DNA of 64,000 bases from Halichoerus grypus (Eukaryota; Chordata; Mammalia; Carnivora; Phocidae), in NCBI RefSeq assembly GCF_964656455.1, contig NC_135717.1:150277793-150341792 (forward strand). The letters run 5' to 3'. The notes under the pieces were generated by a model. The model made no database searches. It was not told the DNA's origin and worked only from the letters and a program-made list of their open reading frames with translations. Both the position numbers and the translations under genes were made by a program. Below, one piece after another: positions 1 to 12,589 of the stretch. How positions within the stretch are numbered: position 1 is the first letter of the stretch; the number at the start of each line of letters is the position of its first letter.

Positions 1-1090
1 CCACTCAGTTCCTGACTGAGAAGGTGCACGTGGAAGAGATTGCTGTTTTGGGGGGCTGAACCACTAAAGCCCAAGTTCAGGGAGCATAGAATAACCATCT
101 TTTATGAGAAATATGAACCAGAGAGACCAGAGAAGAACAGAGATGTGAGAACAAACATCCACATGGCACTGAAGTCCCTCATATCAGCATTTGCCTGCTT
201 CCTCCCTCGGGTTCCCACGGGACAGCCCTAATCTAAACCACCTCTGCCTTTTCTTCCCCTCAAGCTAGTTTATGTAGGTCACTGCTGGCTAAGTCCTAAA
301 GATTGACTCAAGTATTTCTTCTGATAGTCAGTGAACTGCTCACTTTTTTTTTTATATTTCCTAATGAATTACATTTACTTCTATTAATAAGGAGACTCTG
401 CAGAGGTGGATAATATCATCTAATTACATTCAAAATGAGAGATCTACTACTTGTTATTAACAAAAAGAGATGAAATGCAGAAAAAAAGTATTATTGTGAT
501 TGTTGCTATGGCTGTTTACCTCCCTTTTATTACTGATTGATTTCGAAGTCAAAGTTAATATAGACTACATTTAATTTTAATGCTTAGTATTAAATATTTA
601 AAATACAAAAAATGCAAAATTATGATCCTTTTAAGAAGGCAATTTTTAATCTTATAAAGGAAGAAAAAAGTGCATATAATTAAATTCAGAAATTATTTAT
701 TCAATGTGGCTAACAGTTTGATGTGTACAAGAAGCAGCTGAGAAGCTTGTTCAGAAAATGTGTGTGGGGGGGGTACACGATAACAATTCTGATATCGCTA
801 CATATGTTTATTTGAGTTGAACAATTAAATAAATGGATGGTGGATGGTAGGAGCCAGGTTTCTCATTATTGAGGTGGAAATTTTCAGGTAAGCAAGGTGA
901 AGAGACTAGAATGATTCATGTGGTTACAGAATAGAGTTAGAGACAACAGTAAGAACTCATAATTGGCTTAATATATTTAGCTTAATAGTTTTAAATACAT
1001 ATAGTTGCATGTTAAAATACTTATAGATATGTGTATACACACAGGTTAACGTAAACATATATTTTCTTGTTCTGTCAGCTGACTGTACCT
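1..1090. other. Intergenic, no gene seen
   Basis: AT-rich sequence with short A/T runs and no splice-framed coding pattern. The 63-codon open frame at 40-231 has no recognisable domain and is short enough to be chance. No clear repeat family was recognised here. Confidence 0.6.
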
Positions 1091-1099
1091 GAAAGAAAC

Positions 1100-2140
1100 G
1101 ACGCCCCAGAAGCAATGAGCACACCTAGCACAGAGATCTTGGTGTCTGATGCTATTCTCCAATAAAAGGAAACATGGCTGCTTCTTCACCTGGGGCAAAA
1201 AAGGTGAGCCCAGAGCATCTCATAGTGCCAGAAAGTAAGAAAGTGCTAAAAAAAAAGAACAAACAGTAAAACCCACTGTGATGAGAATATCAAAGGGACA
1301 TAGAAAACAAGTGAAAGAGCTCCCAATGACCACGCTAAGATACTTTGAACAAACATGATAAAGGACCATTAGATTGTAACCCAAAGTATAAAATAAATGT
1401 CCACAAGTTTATACTGATATAAATAAATGATTGAATAAAGTACTAAAACAGGAGAGAACAGACAAATCTTCCATGCATAAGAATTCCAAATAACTTATAT
1501 AGATATTCTGGCCTAATGGAGACATGTGTTTAAACTGGTGTGAGCATAGTAACTTCCTTCCAATGAATACAGTATGGGAAAGGGGGAAAAAGTAATTTTA
1601 TGGTGAAGAAACCTGATAAAACTACCTCAGCCAGGTGATCAAGGTCAACATCAACAGTCATGTCATGTTGACAGTATGGATCCTTGATATGTGATGTGAA
1701 TTGAAATAACTCTCTTTCATTGTCTTTTCCTAAACCCATAACCTCAGTCTACTTATGAGAACAGCATCAGATAAATTTCAAGTGTGTCATTGTCATTATA
1801 TATAGTGTTTTATATTGTGTATAGTTTATGGTACTTTACCAGTGTTCCTCAAAATTGTAAAAGTCATTGAAAGAGAAAATATGAGGAACATTCATAGCCA
1901 AGAGGAGGCTAAGGAGATGTAACAATTATGTTTAATACAGGATTCTGAAACAGATAAAAGACTTGAGGAAAAAATGAAAGGAATCTGATAAAGTATGGAC
2001 TTTAAAGTTAATATAATGTATCAGCATTGGTTCATCTGTTGTAACATCCTGTTTTAATGTAAGATGTTAACAGTAGGGGAAAATATATGAAGGGTATATG
2101 ATCTTCCCAATTTTTCTGTTAAAAAATAAGGTCTATTTTG
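1100..2140 (+). mobile_element. Old L1M 3' end (LINE-1)
   Basis: The stretch follows the order of an ancient mammalian L1 3' region: the block around 1545-1740 (start accgtatggg-like, 'aaaaagtaattttatggtg', 'cctcagccaggtgatcaagg') and the terminal 'caatttttctgttaaaaaat' near 2110-2130. It is decayed and has no open frame. The left boundary is uncertain. The 69-codon minus frame inside it is a shadow. Confidence 0.65.
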
Positions 2141-2850
2141 AGGGAGAAAAAGAAAAGTAGATTATCAGGTCAGCCCCAAAAGATTTTTATGTAAGAGGAC
2201 TGAAGTGCACTACTGATTCTAATTCTTCTGGTCCACAACCACATTTGGGGGAATATTGCCCTAGTGTGTGAATTTTTTGAGGGTAGTAATTGTTTTGTTC
2301 AATGTTCACTGAAATATATTTACTAATGACAGATTACTTATCTGGCTTACCCTCCTTTTTTAACTCTACTTTCCTGGATTATCTTCACCTCCTGGATTTT
2401 TAAAAGTTGGAGATCATCAGGGGTTGGTCTTAACACCTTTTTTCTTTCACTTGTGGTAGATGCTGTCACTTGCTTCCCAAATCCAGCAGGATAGCACCCA
2501 TTCTCCCAGCTGTGAGGGATGCATAGAGAGCCCTTATGTGTTGGAAAAGACTTCATTTAATGACTGGCCAACACAGGACTACAAAGGCCTGAAACCTTTC
2601 CTTACTTTTGTACAATTTTGAAATTATGTTCTGGTTTTAGCATCCCTGTGATGTGACCTGAGGGCTTTTATATTTCATCATAGTCCAACTTCTCACACTG
2701 TTCATTTAGACTCTTTTTCTTTCATACTTTTTGATCCTAAGAGTTCTCTCTAATAAACTGCCTATCAGCTAATTCTCACTATAAAGCCTGTTTCCTAGGA
2801 AACTCAAAGTGCAACCTCACTGCATACTTCCTCCGGGAGTGAGTTCCATC
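2141..2850. other. Intergenic, no gene seen
   Basis: No supportable gene. The segment around 2700-2820 ('ctctaataaactgcctatcag') resembles the end of an old LTR, but too little is preserved to name a family. Confidence 0.45.
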
Positions 2851-2859
2851 CACATCAGT

Positions 2860-3060
2860 GGTTTCCTTTTCCCTCTGTATTGTTATCTTTAATTTCTATC
2901 TCTATACCAAATCTCCACCAAATGCCAGACCATATATCTCACAGATGTCTCAAAATATTCACTTGGATACCTCACTGTCAGCTAAAAATAAATATGCCAA
3001 AAATGGAAATCATAATTTCTACTCTGAAACTTTGTCCTCCTTCAGCCCTGCTTAGTGTAG
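2860..3060 (+). mobile_element. Old L2 LINE fragment
   Basis: The order of words such as 'cagatgtctcaaaatattcac' and 'atgccaaaaatggaaatcat' follows the L2 consensus block that reads roughly 'cacctcaaactcaacatgtccaaaactgaactcat'. The two overlapping frames of 65 and 73 codons here are not genes. Confidence 0.45.
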
Positions 3061-3164
3061 CTGGATATAGTCTAAGAAAATACCTATGGTCTAGATCGTA
3101 GTATCATGTACAAGACTGTTAATATGGTCACCACGACACTGTATAGAAGGGTAAAGGCCAGTAG

Positions 3165-3345
3165 GTCCAATGTAAGGCATTTTCTTAAGCACTTTAAACA
3201 TATTAGTTCATTTATTTCTCTCAACAACTCCATGAAGTAAGTTTCATTATAGTATTTTTAAAATTTTTTATAGAAAACTGCCATACAAAGAAGTATATAA
3301 ATTGTCCAAGGTCCTAATGTCAAAACAAGGATTTGTACATCAATA
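3165..3345 (+). mobile_element. MIR SINE fragment
   Basis: The core 'taagcactttaaacatatta..ttcatttatttctctcaacaactcc' and the later 'attgtccaaggtc' match MIR order (threshold-size table of core words, then the 'cccaaggtcacac' block). Decayed ancient tRNA-derived SINE. Confidence 0.6.
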
Positions 3346-3699
3346 ATATGTGTCCTAAAATCCATATGCTAATTATTTTCTTATCCTGCCTCATTCACAC
3401 AAGTATTGGTTTGATTTTGAATGTATTTGGTTGAGACTGATGGGTAAAAGGAATAGCTGGTCATTTATGTTGTGGTTGGTAAGAACCACAACAGGCAGAA
3501 ACATATTATTTAACTATACTATAATTTTTATATCCTCTTGTACTTGATGAAAGGAATGTTGGCTCCTCATGACAAGAAGAGAAGATTCCTGATCCTAGGA
3601 TACAGAGTTCACCTAAGCAAACTTATACTATGTTCCCTTTGGCTAGCAAGTTTGGATTAATACTACCCAAATTCAAAACCTATCTACCTATGTATCATT

Positions 3700-4440
3700 G
3701 AGATATATATCCTCATGTGTATACCAGAGTCAAAGCCCTTATCCATCCATCCATCAGATGAGCAAGCTAGAAGCCAAAACTTGAGTGTTATCATTGAAAT
3801 CTCTATCTCTCACTCCACCAATCGATTTTCAAGTCAAATTATTTTATAAATGTGTCTAAAAGTCACTCACTTCTCAGCATCCAAAGCATGAATCTTATCA
3901 CTACCCCTATAATTTCACTCAGGACTCCCCACACCTCCACCCTTGATGCTAGCTCATGGACCCTGCAAAGACTCTCTACCTAGTCTCCCTCTATCTACTT
4001 TTGCCTTTCCAATCAATCTTCTTTCGGTATCATAGAGTAGCGTTTTTAAAATAAAAATATGATCACATCTATTTCCTGCTTAAAACCTTTCAGTGACTTC
4101 CCCTTGCTCTTAAGAGAAAGACCAAAATGTACATTGTGCCTTACAGGGCTGCATATGCTGATTCTCCTTGCCTATCTTTTCCTGGTCAACGCTGTTATTA
4201 TTCCTCTGTCCAACTTCTTTCAGATCTATTAGCATGTACCATGCCCCTTCCCACCTCAGGACTATGTCCATGCTGCTTTTTCTCTACAGAAACTCTCAAC
4301 CCCATATATGAGTTGACTCATATTTCAGATTTCCATTCAATCAACACTTTTTGAAAGAGCTTGCAAAACTCCCAGCGTTCCTTATTATAAACTCTCATAG
4401 CACTATGCCTTTTCCTTTACAGCTAAGTTGTCCAGTGGTT
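3700..4440 (+). mobile_element. L2 LINE 3' region
   Basis: A long, ordered L2 match: 'cctgcttaaaacctttcagtgac' and then 'ttacagggctgcatatgctgattctcc', 'cacctcaggactatgtccatgctg', and the block around 4290-4410. The 75-codon plus frame at 4127-4354 is a by-product of this ancient element, not a gene. Confidence 0.65.
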
Positions 4441-5050
4441 GACCATTAAATTCATTTTAAATTATGGCCAACTACATATAAGAACAACTCAAGAAAACAC
4501 TCTTAAATGTATTTTGGACATTTTGATGTATTATATTCACAAACAACCCTTTTAAAACTTTTATTGGATTTAATGACCTCCAGTGGTTAAAACATTTTAT
4601 TTCAAACACTGCATTTGGCTGGGGGCAAAGGCAAAAGCTGGGCATCTCAACCAGTTCATGGAGATACCTCTGGATCCAAACTCTCTTCCCATAAACCCAG
4701 CCTTATTAAAAGTAAATCGTAAAGCATGTGAGACAAATAGTTCAGGCTTTAAAAATCTAAGAAAAAAGAGAAAAAAGCCAACTCATTTGTTGCCAAGATT
4801 CCATTTTTCACAGAATTGTAGGACCTTTGGTTTGTGAAGCATTTCATTTGAAATCAATATACCTCCTCTAACCATGAGGATGGAGAGAGTCGTGGTAAAA
4901 CTGAGGGAAGGGGACAAGGAATTCAGTGGATCTGAGTATAGAAAAAGTCACCTGGTCTGATATCTTAGATGAGGAGCATGATTTAAAAGTCAAAGAATCA
5001 AAAAGTTAGTGGGACAGGAGTTAAAAAAAAATTGGTGATGCCTTTAAAAA
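4441..5050. other. Intergenic, no gene seen
   Basis: The 84-codon frame at 4583-4837 is Lys/Pro-rich with no recognised domain and no splice context, and is treated as chance. Nothing else was identified. Confidence 0.5.
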
Positions 5051-5060
5051 GCTTGAGTCA

Positions 5061-5180
5061 GGGGGCAACTGGCTGGCTCAGTTGGTAGAGCACGTGACTC
5101 TTGATCTCAGGGTCAGGAGTTCAAATCTCACACTGGGCATGGAGCCTACTTAAAAATAAATTAAAAAAAAAAAGTAAAAT
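5061..5180 (+). mobile_element. CanSINE (short, older type)
   Basis: The tRNA-derived head 'ggctggctcagttggtagag' is followed by 'ttgatctcagggtc' and 'ggagcctacttaaaaataaa', ending in an A-rich tail. It is flanked by exact 10-bp target-site duplications 'gcttgagtca' at 5051-5060 and 5181-5190. This short form lacks the pyrimidine-rich (TC)n segment of younger copies. Confidence 0.92.
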
Positions 5181-5479
5181 GCTTGAGTCAGGACTTTCAT
5201 TCTAAAATTGGCTATCCCATATCTCCTGCTGGGTGACACACAAGAACCAGGTCATGATGCTCATGCACGGGAGTAGGTTATATTTAAAGTCTCAGTCATC
5301 TCCTCTCCACCTGCCATTTTCCATGTTGCATTTGCGTGGCACATCTTGAGCAAAATGTGGAGTCTTTAAAGTGTGATTGCATAGTGTTCTTCTCTACTTT
5401 CTGAATCATTTGTCCCCATTTAAGGATAAAACATTTCTAAAATCCAGGAAAGAAAAAAGAAATATTTCTCATTGAACAC

Positions 5480-5640
5480 CTAGAGTATGCCAGGACAACA
5501 CTGTCACATTTAATCCTTGAGGCTTCCCCAATCCTGGTGGTGAAAATTTCCACTTCAGAAGATGGGAAGCAGAGAGTGCAGAAGAATCAACATCTTTTCT
5601 ACATCATAAAATTCCAGAGTGGAACCTGTGTCTCTTTCTA
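5480..5640 (+). mobile_element. MIR SINE fragment
   Basis: The words 'tatgccaggacaacactgtcac', 'atttaatccttgaggc' and 'gaagatgggaagcagagag' keep the MIR order. Decayed; boundaries approximate. Confidence 0.5.
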
Positions 5641-5649
5641 ACGCCCATT

Positions 5650-7370
5650 TTTTCCCCATTATACTAAGTTAGTCATCTGTTGTTCTCCAGGTCTCTGTAC
5701 AATCCCCTCTATCAAAATGTAAGCTTATTTTTCTTTATTTCACACAATACACAATCTAATTCATGCTTTGACAGCAGTTGGTTGCCCACAAAGAAGACAT
5801 TCATTTTAAGCAGTTCCCTATCTCTTTATGATCTGCAAGGGTTAAAAGATTTCATTTAGGGAAGGAATTTCAGACTTCCGATGAGCTGTGGGGGATTGGA
5901 GAGCCATATTAGGATCAGTTGGTTGGCTTTGCAGGTAAAGCTCACTTAACCTTTCTTTAGGGTGACTGCAGCCTGAAAGGAGATTCTGCTTCCCATTAGG
6001 CTGAGCCAGTCCTCAGTGGAGATGACCTGAGGGCAGGAGAGGCGGCCGCTGCTCTAACTGCCTATTTCAGGCCACTCCTGGCTGTTGCTTAGCCAAGGGT
6101 TCTTTCTTCACTAGCTTCTCCTAAAGGGCCTTTAGAGTAATGTTTCCACAGTGGCAGAGCAAATAGGAATCCCTCAGAAAAAGAATAATAATCCTCAGAA
6201 TTAGGGTCCAGCTATCTACTTTTTTTATCAAGCCCTAGTGGTCCAAAAAATCACACTTTGAGAAACGCTAACGTGGAGACAGTCCTTTCTGACTATGTGC
6301 CTGCTAAGTGTCCATCCTGCAGATTTTATTGCCTCTCTACCTCTTTTTGCTAAACTTCCTTCAACTTTCCTGTCCCCTATTCTGCCAACCCAATGACATT
6401 ATTTTAGTTAGTAATGTACTATATATTATTTATTTGTTATTTATTATTTGCTGATGTCTTTCCTCTCTAGAGATTATACACTTCTTTAAAATCTCTGATA
6501 CAGTTCTTGACAACAATACAGTAAATACAAGAGTAGATTTTCTTTAATAAAAGAAGCATTACTCTATTGGCAAAGCATATCCCCATGCTATTAATACTGA
6601 ACGATGTTCTAAAGTTTATATCAGCTGTCACATTAGTACGGCAAATCAATATTTTCGATCTGCAAGAAAGAGAAAGCAAGTATGTTGGTGAAAAGAATAG
6701 AAAAACTTTTTTTTTTGGCCAGGCTTGACCTTTATCAAGATGATGGATTGAAATGATCCAAAATGTTGACAGAATGCTTTTGCTGAGCTTTTGCTGAGAT
6801 GACCAGATACCATAGTCACTGGAGTCGTTATAGCCCAGAAACAAAGCCGATTGAAGTTAGGCCATTTGCCTAATAAAGATGGAAGAGGGAGGCAAGTTGT
6901 TATATTTGTCTTATCTTACATGGATGAGTTTTGGCAGAATGGTTGAATAAGACTTAAATTACAGTTTCTCTCTTTTGTTAGCCAGGTTCCCAAATAACAT
7001 TACCATATATGGCATTTTAAGGACTACCTCTGAACAGAGTCTCTCAAAGCCTCTGGCTATAAACTTTCTGAGGAACATTATCTAATCTCATCGTTTCATG
7101 AATCATAATTATAAAATGACTCTCAAATCTCTATCTCAAGTCATTCTTTTCTGGGTTATAGTCCTGAATCCCCAACACAAATTCAGTATGCCCCACAAAA
7201 ATGTCTTCTCCTTTCTCCTCACCATAGCTCCCTCTCTGGGCTTAATTTTACTTTTGAAAATGCTACGAGCATTCTCTGAGTAATTAACACTTAAATCTGA
7301 GAGGATCCCTTTTTTCCCATATTAACCACTCAAAACCAATTTTCCACCAAAGTCTTTAAATTTTTGCCTC
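5650..7370. other. Intergenic, mostly unassigned
   Basis: No supported gene. A MER5-like scrap is visible near 6215-6275 ('cactttgagaaacgctaac'). The 125-codon minus frame at 6467-6844 has no domain, runs through AT-rich sequence with no codon bias, and is judged a chance open frame. A NotI-type GC patch ('gcggccgc') lies at about 6042. Confidence 0.5.
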
Positions 7371-7384
7371 AAAATGTTTTTCTA

Positions 7385-7640
7385 ATTTCCAGCATCATGA
7401 CCCTGGACCAAGTCTTAACTCCACTGTGAGCTTCCTTACATGTGTCTCCATTTCTTCCTTATTCAGCAAATTCTGCACTCTTCCACCAGCTTAATCTTTC
7501 CAAATTGCAGCCCTCATATTGTCCCTCAAGTTTTCAATAGATTTCCAATGTCTGTAAAATTATTAACCTTGTGCCCAGTTATTGGAAGCCACTTCTTACT
7601 TTTCTAGCTCTATTCTAAAGCTCCCTGTATATACTTTTAA
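7385..7640 (+). mobile_element. Probable L2 LINE fragment
   Basis: Pyrimidine-rich words in L2 order ('cagcttaatctttccaaattgcagc', 'ttccaatgtctgtaaaattattaac', 'tggaagccacttctta'). Strongly decayed. Confidence 0.4.
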
Positions 7641-7649
7641 ATTTCTATA

Positions 7650-8105
7650 AATAGGTGTATTCGGCTGAATGGCAACCCCCTAAAAGATATGTCTACTTAG
7701 AATCTGTGAAAGTGATCATCTTTGGAAAAGGGGTCTTTGCTGATGTAATTAAGGACCTCAAGATGAGGTCATCCTGGATTAGAGTGGCCCTAAATCCAAC
7801 AACAAGTGTCCCTATAAGAGAAGAGACAGGGAGAAGACATGGGAGAAAGCCATGTGAAGATGGAGGCAGAAATTGGAACATTGGAAATTATCCAAGCCAG
7901 GAAACACCAGGAGGCACCAGAACCTGGAAGAAGGAAGGAAGGATTTTCCCTTAAAGCCTTTGGATGGAGTGTGACCCCTACTGACACCTTGATATCAGAC
8001 TTATGGCCTCTAGGACTGTGAAAAAGTAAGTGTCTCTTGTTATAAGCCACCCTGTTTGTCTAATTTGTCTAATGAGTTGCAGCAGCCCTAGGAAACTAAC
8101 ACAAT
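7650..8105 (+). mobile_element. MLT1-like LTR (ERVL-MaLR)
   Basis: The full order of a MaLR LTR is recognisable: 'gctgaatggcaaccccctaaa', 'ggggtctttgctgatgtaatta', 'gatgaggtcatcctggatta', 'gccatgtgaagatggaggcag', 'acaccttgatatcagacttatgg', 'ataagccaccctgtttgtc', ending 'gcagccctaggaaactaac'. About 450 bp, consistent with a solo LTR. The 99-, 86-, 62- and 60-codon frames here are shadows. Confidence 0.8.
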
Positions 8106-8184
8106 AGGTCAACTGAGTCTTCCTAGTGGTATCTACTCTTGTGATTCCTCTTGTTTAAGATGCTCACCATACCTCTCATACCTC

Positions 8185-8345
8185 TCCTCCTGTTAAAATG
8201 ATAGTCAACATTTTTAAGTACATACAACAAAAGGCACACTGTTCTAAGACTTTCCATATATGAAATTCTTCAAAGCTTTCAACTGCCCTATAAAATAGGT
8301 ATCATTATGTCTGCAAATAAGTAGCCATACTTTCCAGATGAGCTG
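8185..8345 (+). mobile_element. MIR SINE fragment
   Basis: The words 'actgttctaagactttcc' and 'caactgccctataaaataggtatcat' keep MIR order. Decayed. It is followed to about 8690 by an L2-like 3' end with 'tagattttaaaatgcc' and 'ggctggcatagagttcc'. Confidence 0.55.
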
Positions 8346-8399
8346 AATTGAACAGAAAAAGTCTTACTCTAGAATCCATACTCCCAGTGCTTTCAAAAA

Positions 8400-8690
8400 C
8401 ATCAAGGCCAAAGTTCAAAATATACCTCTTCTGTAAAATTTTTCCTGATCACCTAACTGGAAGAGATCTTTATGATTTCCTATAGTTATTTTGGTAAGTA
8501 CCACTCATAAAACATAGCATAGACTGTTTTACATATACTTTATTTATTCACTCAGCTAGATTTTAAAATGCCTAAAAGAAGTGACTATGTCATAGAAATA
8601 TATATCTCTAATTTTCTTCTACAGAGGCTGGCATAGAGTTCCTCTAGGTTCGAAATTAATGTCATTGAATGAGTACATGTGGTAGAAGAC
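8400..8690 (+). mobile_element. Probable L2 LINE 3' end
   Basis: Runs through 'tacctcttctgtaaaatttttcctgatcacc' and 'agtgactatgtcatag' to 'ggctggcatagagttcc..gaatgagtaca', the L2 3' order ('treating' block then 'cagtgcctggcacatag..aatgaat'). Confidence 0.55.
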
Positions 8691-8699
8691 AAATCAAAT

Positions 8700-9635
8700 G
8701 ATCATGTATAACACAAGTTTAAAAGGGTGAAACCATTTGTCTGAGGTTGTTTAAAAAAAAAACAAAAGCAAAAAGAAGCTGACCTTTGGATTTCTGACTC
8801 ACTAATTCATTATTCTCTCACCATTGGGTCTCCTCTTACTTTATCTAACAAACTTAGAATACAGGAGTATGTTTAAAATATTTGGTTTTAGTAACTTTCA
8901 CTAACAATAATTTCCAAATAGAAGACATATAAAATAATTAAATTTCATAAAACTGGGAAAATTTTCAAATCTTTAAAAAATAATTTAACAGATAAAGTGA
9001 ATGTTTGTTAATATAATTGGTTATTTGGCTTTATTTTCAAATGTAAATATAAAAAAAAAACGTAAGAAAGTCAATGCTTTGGGAACACCAAATCAAGATG
9101 CTAAATTCAGTGACTTATTTATTCTCTGCAGGGATAGAAAGAATGACTCACCTCCTTCTTCCCTTTCTAGACTCAGTCATCTTTCTTGAACAATTTGTGT
9201 GAAAGCAGAATTACCTCAAGAGACATGAGAAACCCCATCTAAAGCATACTTTATAACTCTAGAGAAGGGTTTTCCCAGCTCTGATTTTATAATCCATAAA
9301 ATTTTGAAAGATGATAATATGTATGTTTCAGTTCTAAGACTTAATCAATGCTACGTCTATGAAAAAAATATCTAAAATAAACATAATGCTTATTTTTTCT
9401 TTGTAGAAATAAATATGAAGGAAGTGTTTTAACAAGTAAAATTTTTAAAATCATTGATAATAAAACAGTATAAGCATCAAATCTGAGTATGCATAAAAAA
9501 CATAAAGTTAAATATTTTCTCCAAGACTTTAGTTCCCTGTCACTGAAGAAAAAATTATTTGATTGAAGTGAGGGCATAGCAAGGAAGAATGAATAGAAGG
9601 CATCAAGAATATGATCAAGGTCAGAGCACAGTACA
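8700..9635. other. Intergenic, no gene seen
   Basis: Very AT-rich. The frames at 9001-9189 and 9341-9577 are chance. No repeat family recognised. Confidence 0.5.
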
Positions 9636-9639
9636 TGCT

Positions 9640-9920
9640 TGTATCAGTTAGGAATGCTTCAGCTCAAAGTAAGAGGACATTCAAATAATAATAGTTTGAA
9701 TAAAGATTTATTTATTTACATATAATATGAAATCTGGACATTGACAACTAATGGTGATGGTTCCTCAGCTTAGGAGTATCCAGAATCTCCATGATTCACT
9801 TGGCTTTTTCTCATGGTCCTCATCTCAGAGATACTATAACTGTAAATGAGCAAAAGCCATTTACTCAGAAAAGCAAAAGGCTTCTGGGAAGCCCCATTCA
9901 GTTTGCTTTTTTTTTTTAAT
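9640..9920. mobile_element. Old interspersed repeat, family unresolved
   Basis: Begins 'tatcagttaggaatgcttcag' and passes 'taaagatttatttatttac' and 'tctcatggtcctcatctcagag'. The style matches a widespread mammalian repeat that contains a shortened poly-A-signal-like core. The same style recurs at 12905-13265, which supports a dispersed element, but I cannot name it. Confidence 0.35.
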
Positions 9921-10199
9921 ATTCTACTGGCCAGAACTGTGTCAAATGGTCACCTCTGTGGAGACCATAGAGGGTAGCAATTGGATCATCCAAACATCCA
10001 AAATAGTATCTGCTGCATAACCACAATGGAAAGTGACAGTGATAGGTTTCATGGGGAATTTTGTAATCATAACCTGAGGATACTATTTTCTTGAAAGACA
10101 GAGTTAAGGTTAAATATGACTCTGTATATTTACATAAAGAATTTGAAAGCAGTCGAAGCTTCCTCTGTGCAATGATACCTATAACTGCATTCTGTATCA

Positions 10200-10498
10200 T
10201 TTTCTTTTTCCATTTTGAAATCATTCTTTCTGGAATCATCCACATGACTGAATCCTTTTCAACCTGGTCTGAATTCAAATGTTACCTCCTTACAGTACTC
10301 TGACCATTTTAACTAAGTAACATCCTTCCCATTCATCACTCTTACATTATTTGTTTGTATATTTATTGTCTTTCTTTCTGAGTGGAATAGAAGCTCTGTG
10401 GGAACGGGCTTTGTCTTGTTCACAAACACATCCCCTGTACCTTAGAACATCTAGCCTATAGTTCAGTATTCAATAAATGTTGATAGAATGCACAAATA
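10200..10498 (+). mobile_element. L2 LINE 3' end
   Basis: The canonical L2 ending is clear: 'agaagctctgtgggaacggg', 'ctttgtcttgttcac', 'catcccctgtaccttagaac', and 'agtattcaataaatgttgatagaatg'. A short AT/GT microsatellite follows at 10497-10522. Confidence 0.8.
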
Positions 10499-10499
10499 T

Positions 10500-12180
10500 A
10501 TATATATGTGTGTATATATCTCTGCATACCATCTATGTCTATATCTAGATTTATCAGTCATCTATATTTAGAGAGTTTTGCTAAAAAGTTAAAACAAGCT
10601 ATAAAATTTATATCTCATTGTAATAAACTTTCCTGCAACCAGCATAATGTATCTGATGATAAAACCAGTATGCTTATCCAGACAGAGTGACTTTAACATG
10701 AAGGTTTATTGGCTATTCCTGTCCCTGGGCCCTGACAATCACAAGTGAAACATCTGCGCTTAACTTCATAGAAATAATAATTTTAAATGTGATTATGATT
10801 TAGTTCCTTATAATAACGCATACAGCTTCTTACAAATGTAATCATTCATACAACTTCTTTCAAACATATATTTTTCTGATTTCTTCTTGACAGCTTACTA
10901 ATTACAGTAATCAAACATATTTTCTATGAATTAGTTTTTAAAAAGTTTTAATTAGAATATATATAGAAATGGGTAATATACAAAAGAAACCATTTTAATG
11001 AGTATGATTTAACTAGAGTAGCTGCCATTTAAAGGTGTCTAGCTTCTCTGTTTAGCTTGGTGAGAGCAAAACACCTTGAAACAGATCTTTGGTTTTGAGA
11101 AGAATTCCTTGAATGATTTCTTAATTATGAGGATGTAAAGCAATCAGGCAGCCATTTTTCCTGAAAAAAAAGGGGGGGGAGGAGTGTAATGGGTACTTCA
11201 CAAGGGTATATACATATTCATAGAAAACCATGAAAGGGGATCCAAACACTTTGGGCCAAAATATCCTTAGACTATCCCTGATGGATTGAGATGGCCCTGA
11301 CCTACAGGAAATGATGTTTAAGTACAGATGCCCAGACTTACGATGCAGTCTTAATCACCTAGGCCTGGATTGTCCTGGGTGGAGTGGAATAGTCCTGGAG
11401 ACATATCTTGGCAGGTGGCTGTGTTCCACTCCTCACAATAGGCAATGGGAATGATAAAGGGCTCTCTGAGGCAATGATAAAAGATAATCTAGTTCTTGGC
11501 CAGGTGCCTAGAGTGATGCTATTGGAACAGAGTGGACAAGAGCAGTGACCATGATATGGTGACTCATGGAAGCTGACATGGGCTTACACCAAAGTGCACA
11601 CTTGATGACTAATGTTACCATGGACCTGGAGTGACCAGGATGAAATCTTTAATTATGAACAGCAGTGTGTCAGTCCAGAGCAAGAGCAAAAGTCGAAGCA
11701 TCAGCAAAGGGAGTATCTCTTTGGATCATTCATCTTGCAACGTGGCTTATGTTACCTCTAAGTATGATTTTGATATCTGCTAGCCTCGAGATGATGCATC
11801 TGACATCTGGGGCTAATGCTGAGGTGGGATAAATTAAGACTAAAGTATGCAAGTTTAAACACTGGACCTGTAATTATCTTAGGAAAATTCCCTGAATGGT
11901 AAAAAAAAAAATATCTGACCCATACTACATACTATTAAAATGTTAAATGAGGGCTGTTTTAATTCTTGATGCAAATGATCTTTAATTCAATCAACAAAAC
12001 AACTAGTTGATACAAAACAAAATGCGCTTTCTGCAATCACTTATTGAAAGTTCAGTAGTTGAGTGACTGTGATAGGTTCTCAGGACAGGGTGAGGTGCTG
12101 AAAATGTGTTCTTTATTTTACCAGTGTACTCATTTTGCTCTGGGCATGAAGGTTTCTTGCTATTCCTCAAACTCATGAGG
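10500..12180. other. Intergenic, no gene seen
   Basis: No gene supported. AT-rich to about 10990, then moderate GC around 11200-11850 without a recognisable family. A poly-G run lies at about 11172-11180. Confidence 0.5.
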
Positions 12181-12189
12181 GTAATTCTC

Positions 12190-12580
12190 TCCTATGTAGA
12201 TGGCTCACTGCTTCCACTCATTAAAGTCTTTGCTCCTGTGTCACCTTGCAAATGAGCTGAACCTCCTCCCTGAACCACTTCTATGAACTATCCCTTTTAA
12301 AAATTGCAACCCGCCCCCCAACATATACCTTGGTATTATATATCCACCCTGCTGTTGTGTCATTTTTCCTCAAACTATGTATTCCATGATGTACTAATTA
12401 ATTAATTAATTAATTTATTTATTTATTGAATGAATATTCTCATCCTCACCAACAAGAATGTAGGCTCTATTAGAGCAGAAATTTTTGTATGTTTATTTAC
12501 TGATATATGGCTGAAGTCTGGCCATAAATACTCGATAAAAATTGGTGAATGAATAAATGGCTAACTGAATGAATGTAGGT
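12190..12580 (+). mobile_element. L2 LINE 3' end with (TTAA) tract
   Basis: 'ttaaagtctttgctcctgtgtcacc', 'cctccctgaaccacttctatg', then 'aagaatgtaggctctattagagcag' and 'tgaatgaataaatgg' keep L2 order. A TAAT/TTTA simple repeat interrupts it at about 12394-12427. The 135-codon minus frame at 12493-12900 partly overlaps and is not a gene. Confidence 0.6.
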
Positions 12581-12589
12581 AAGAATGCA

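Noticed and set aside
6467..6844. 125-codon minus-strand frame
   Set aside because: AT-rich chance frame without domain or conservation clue.
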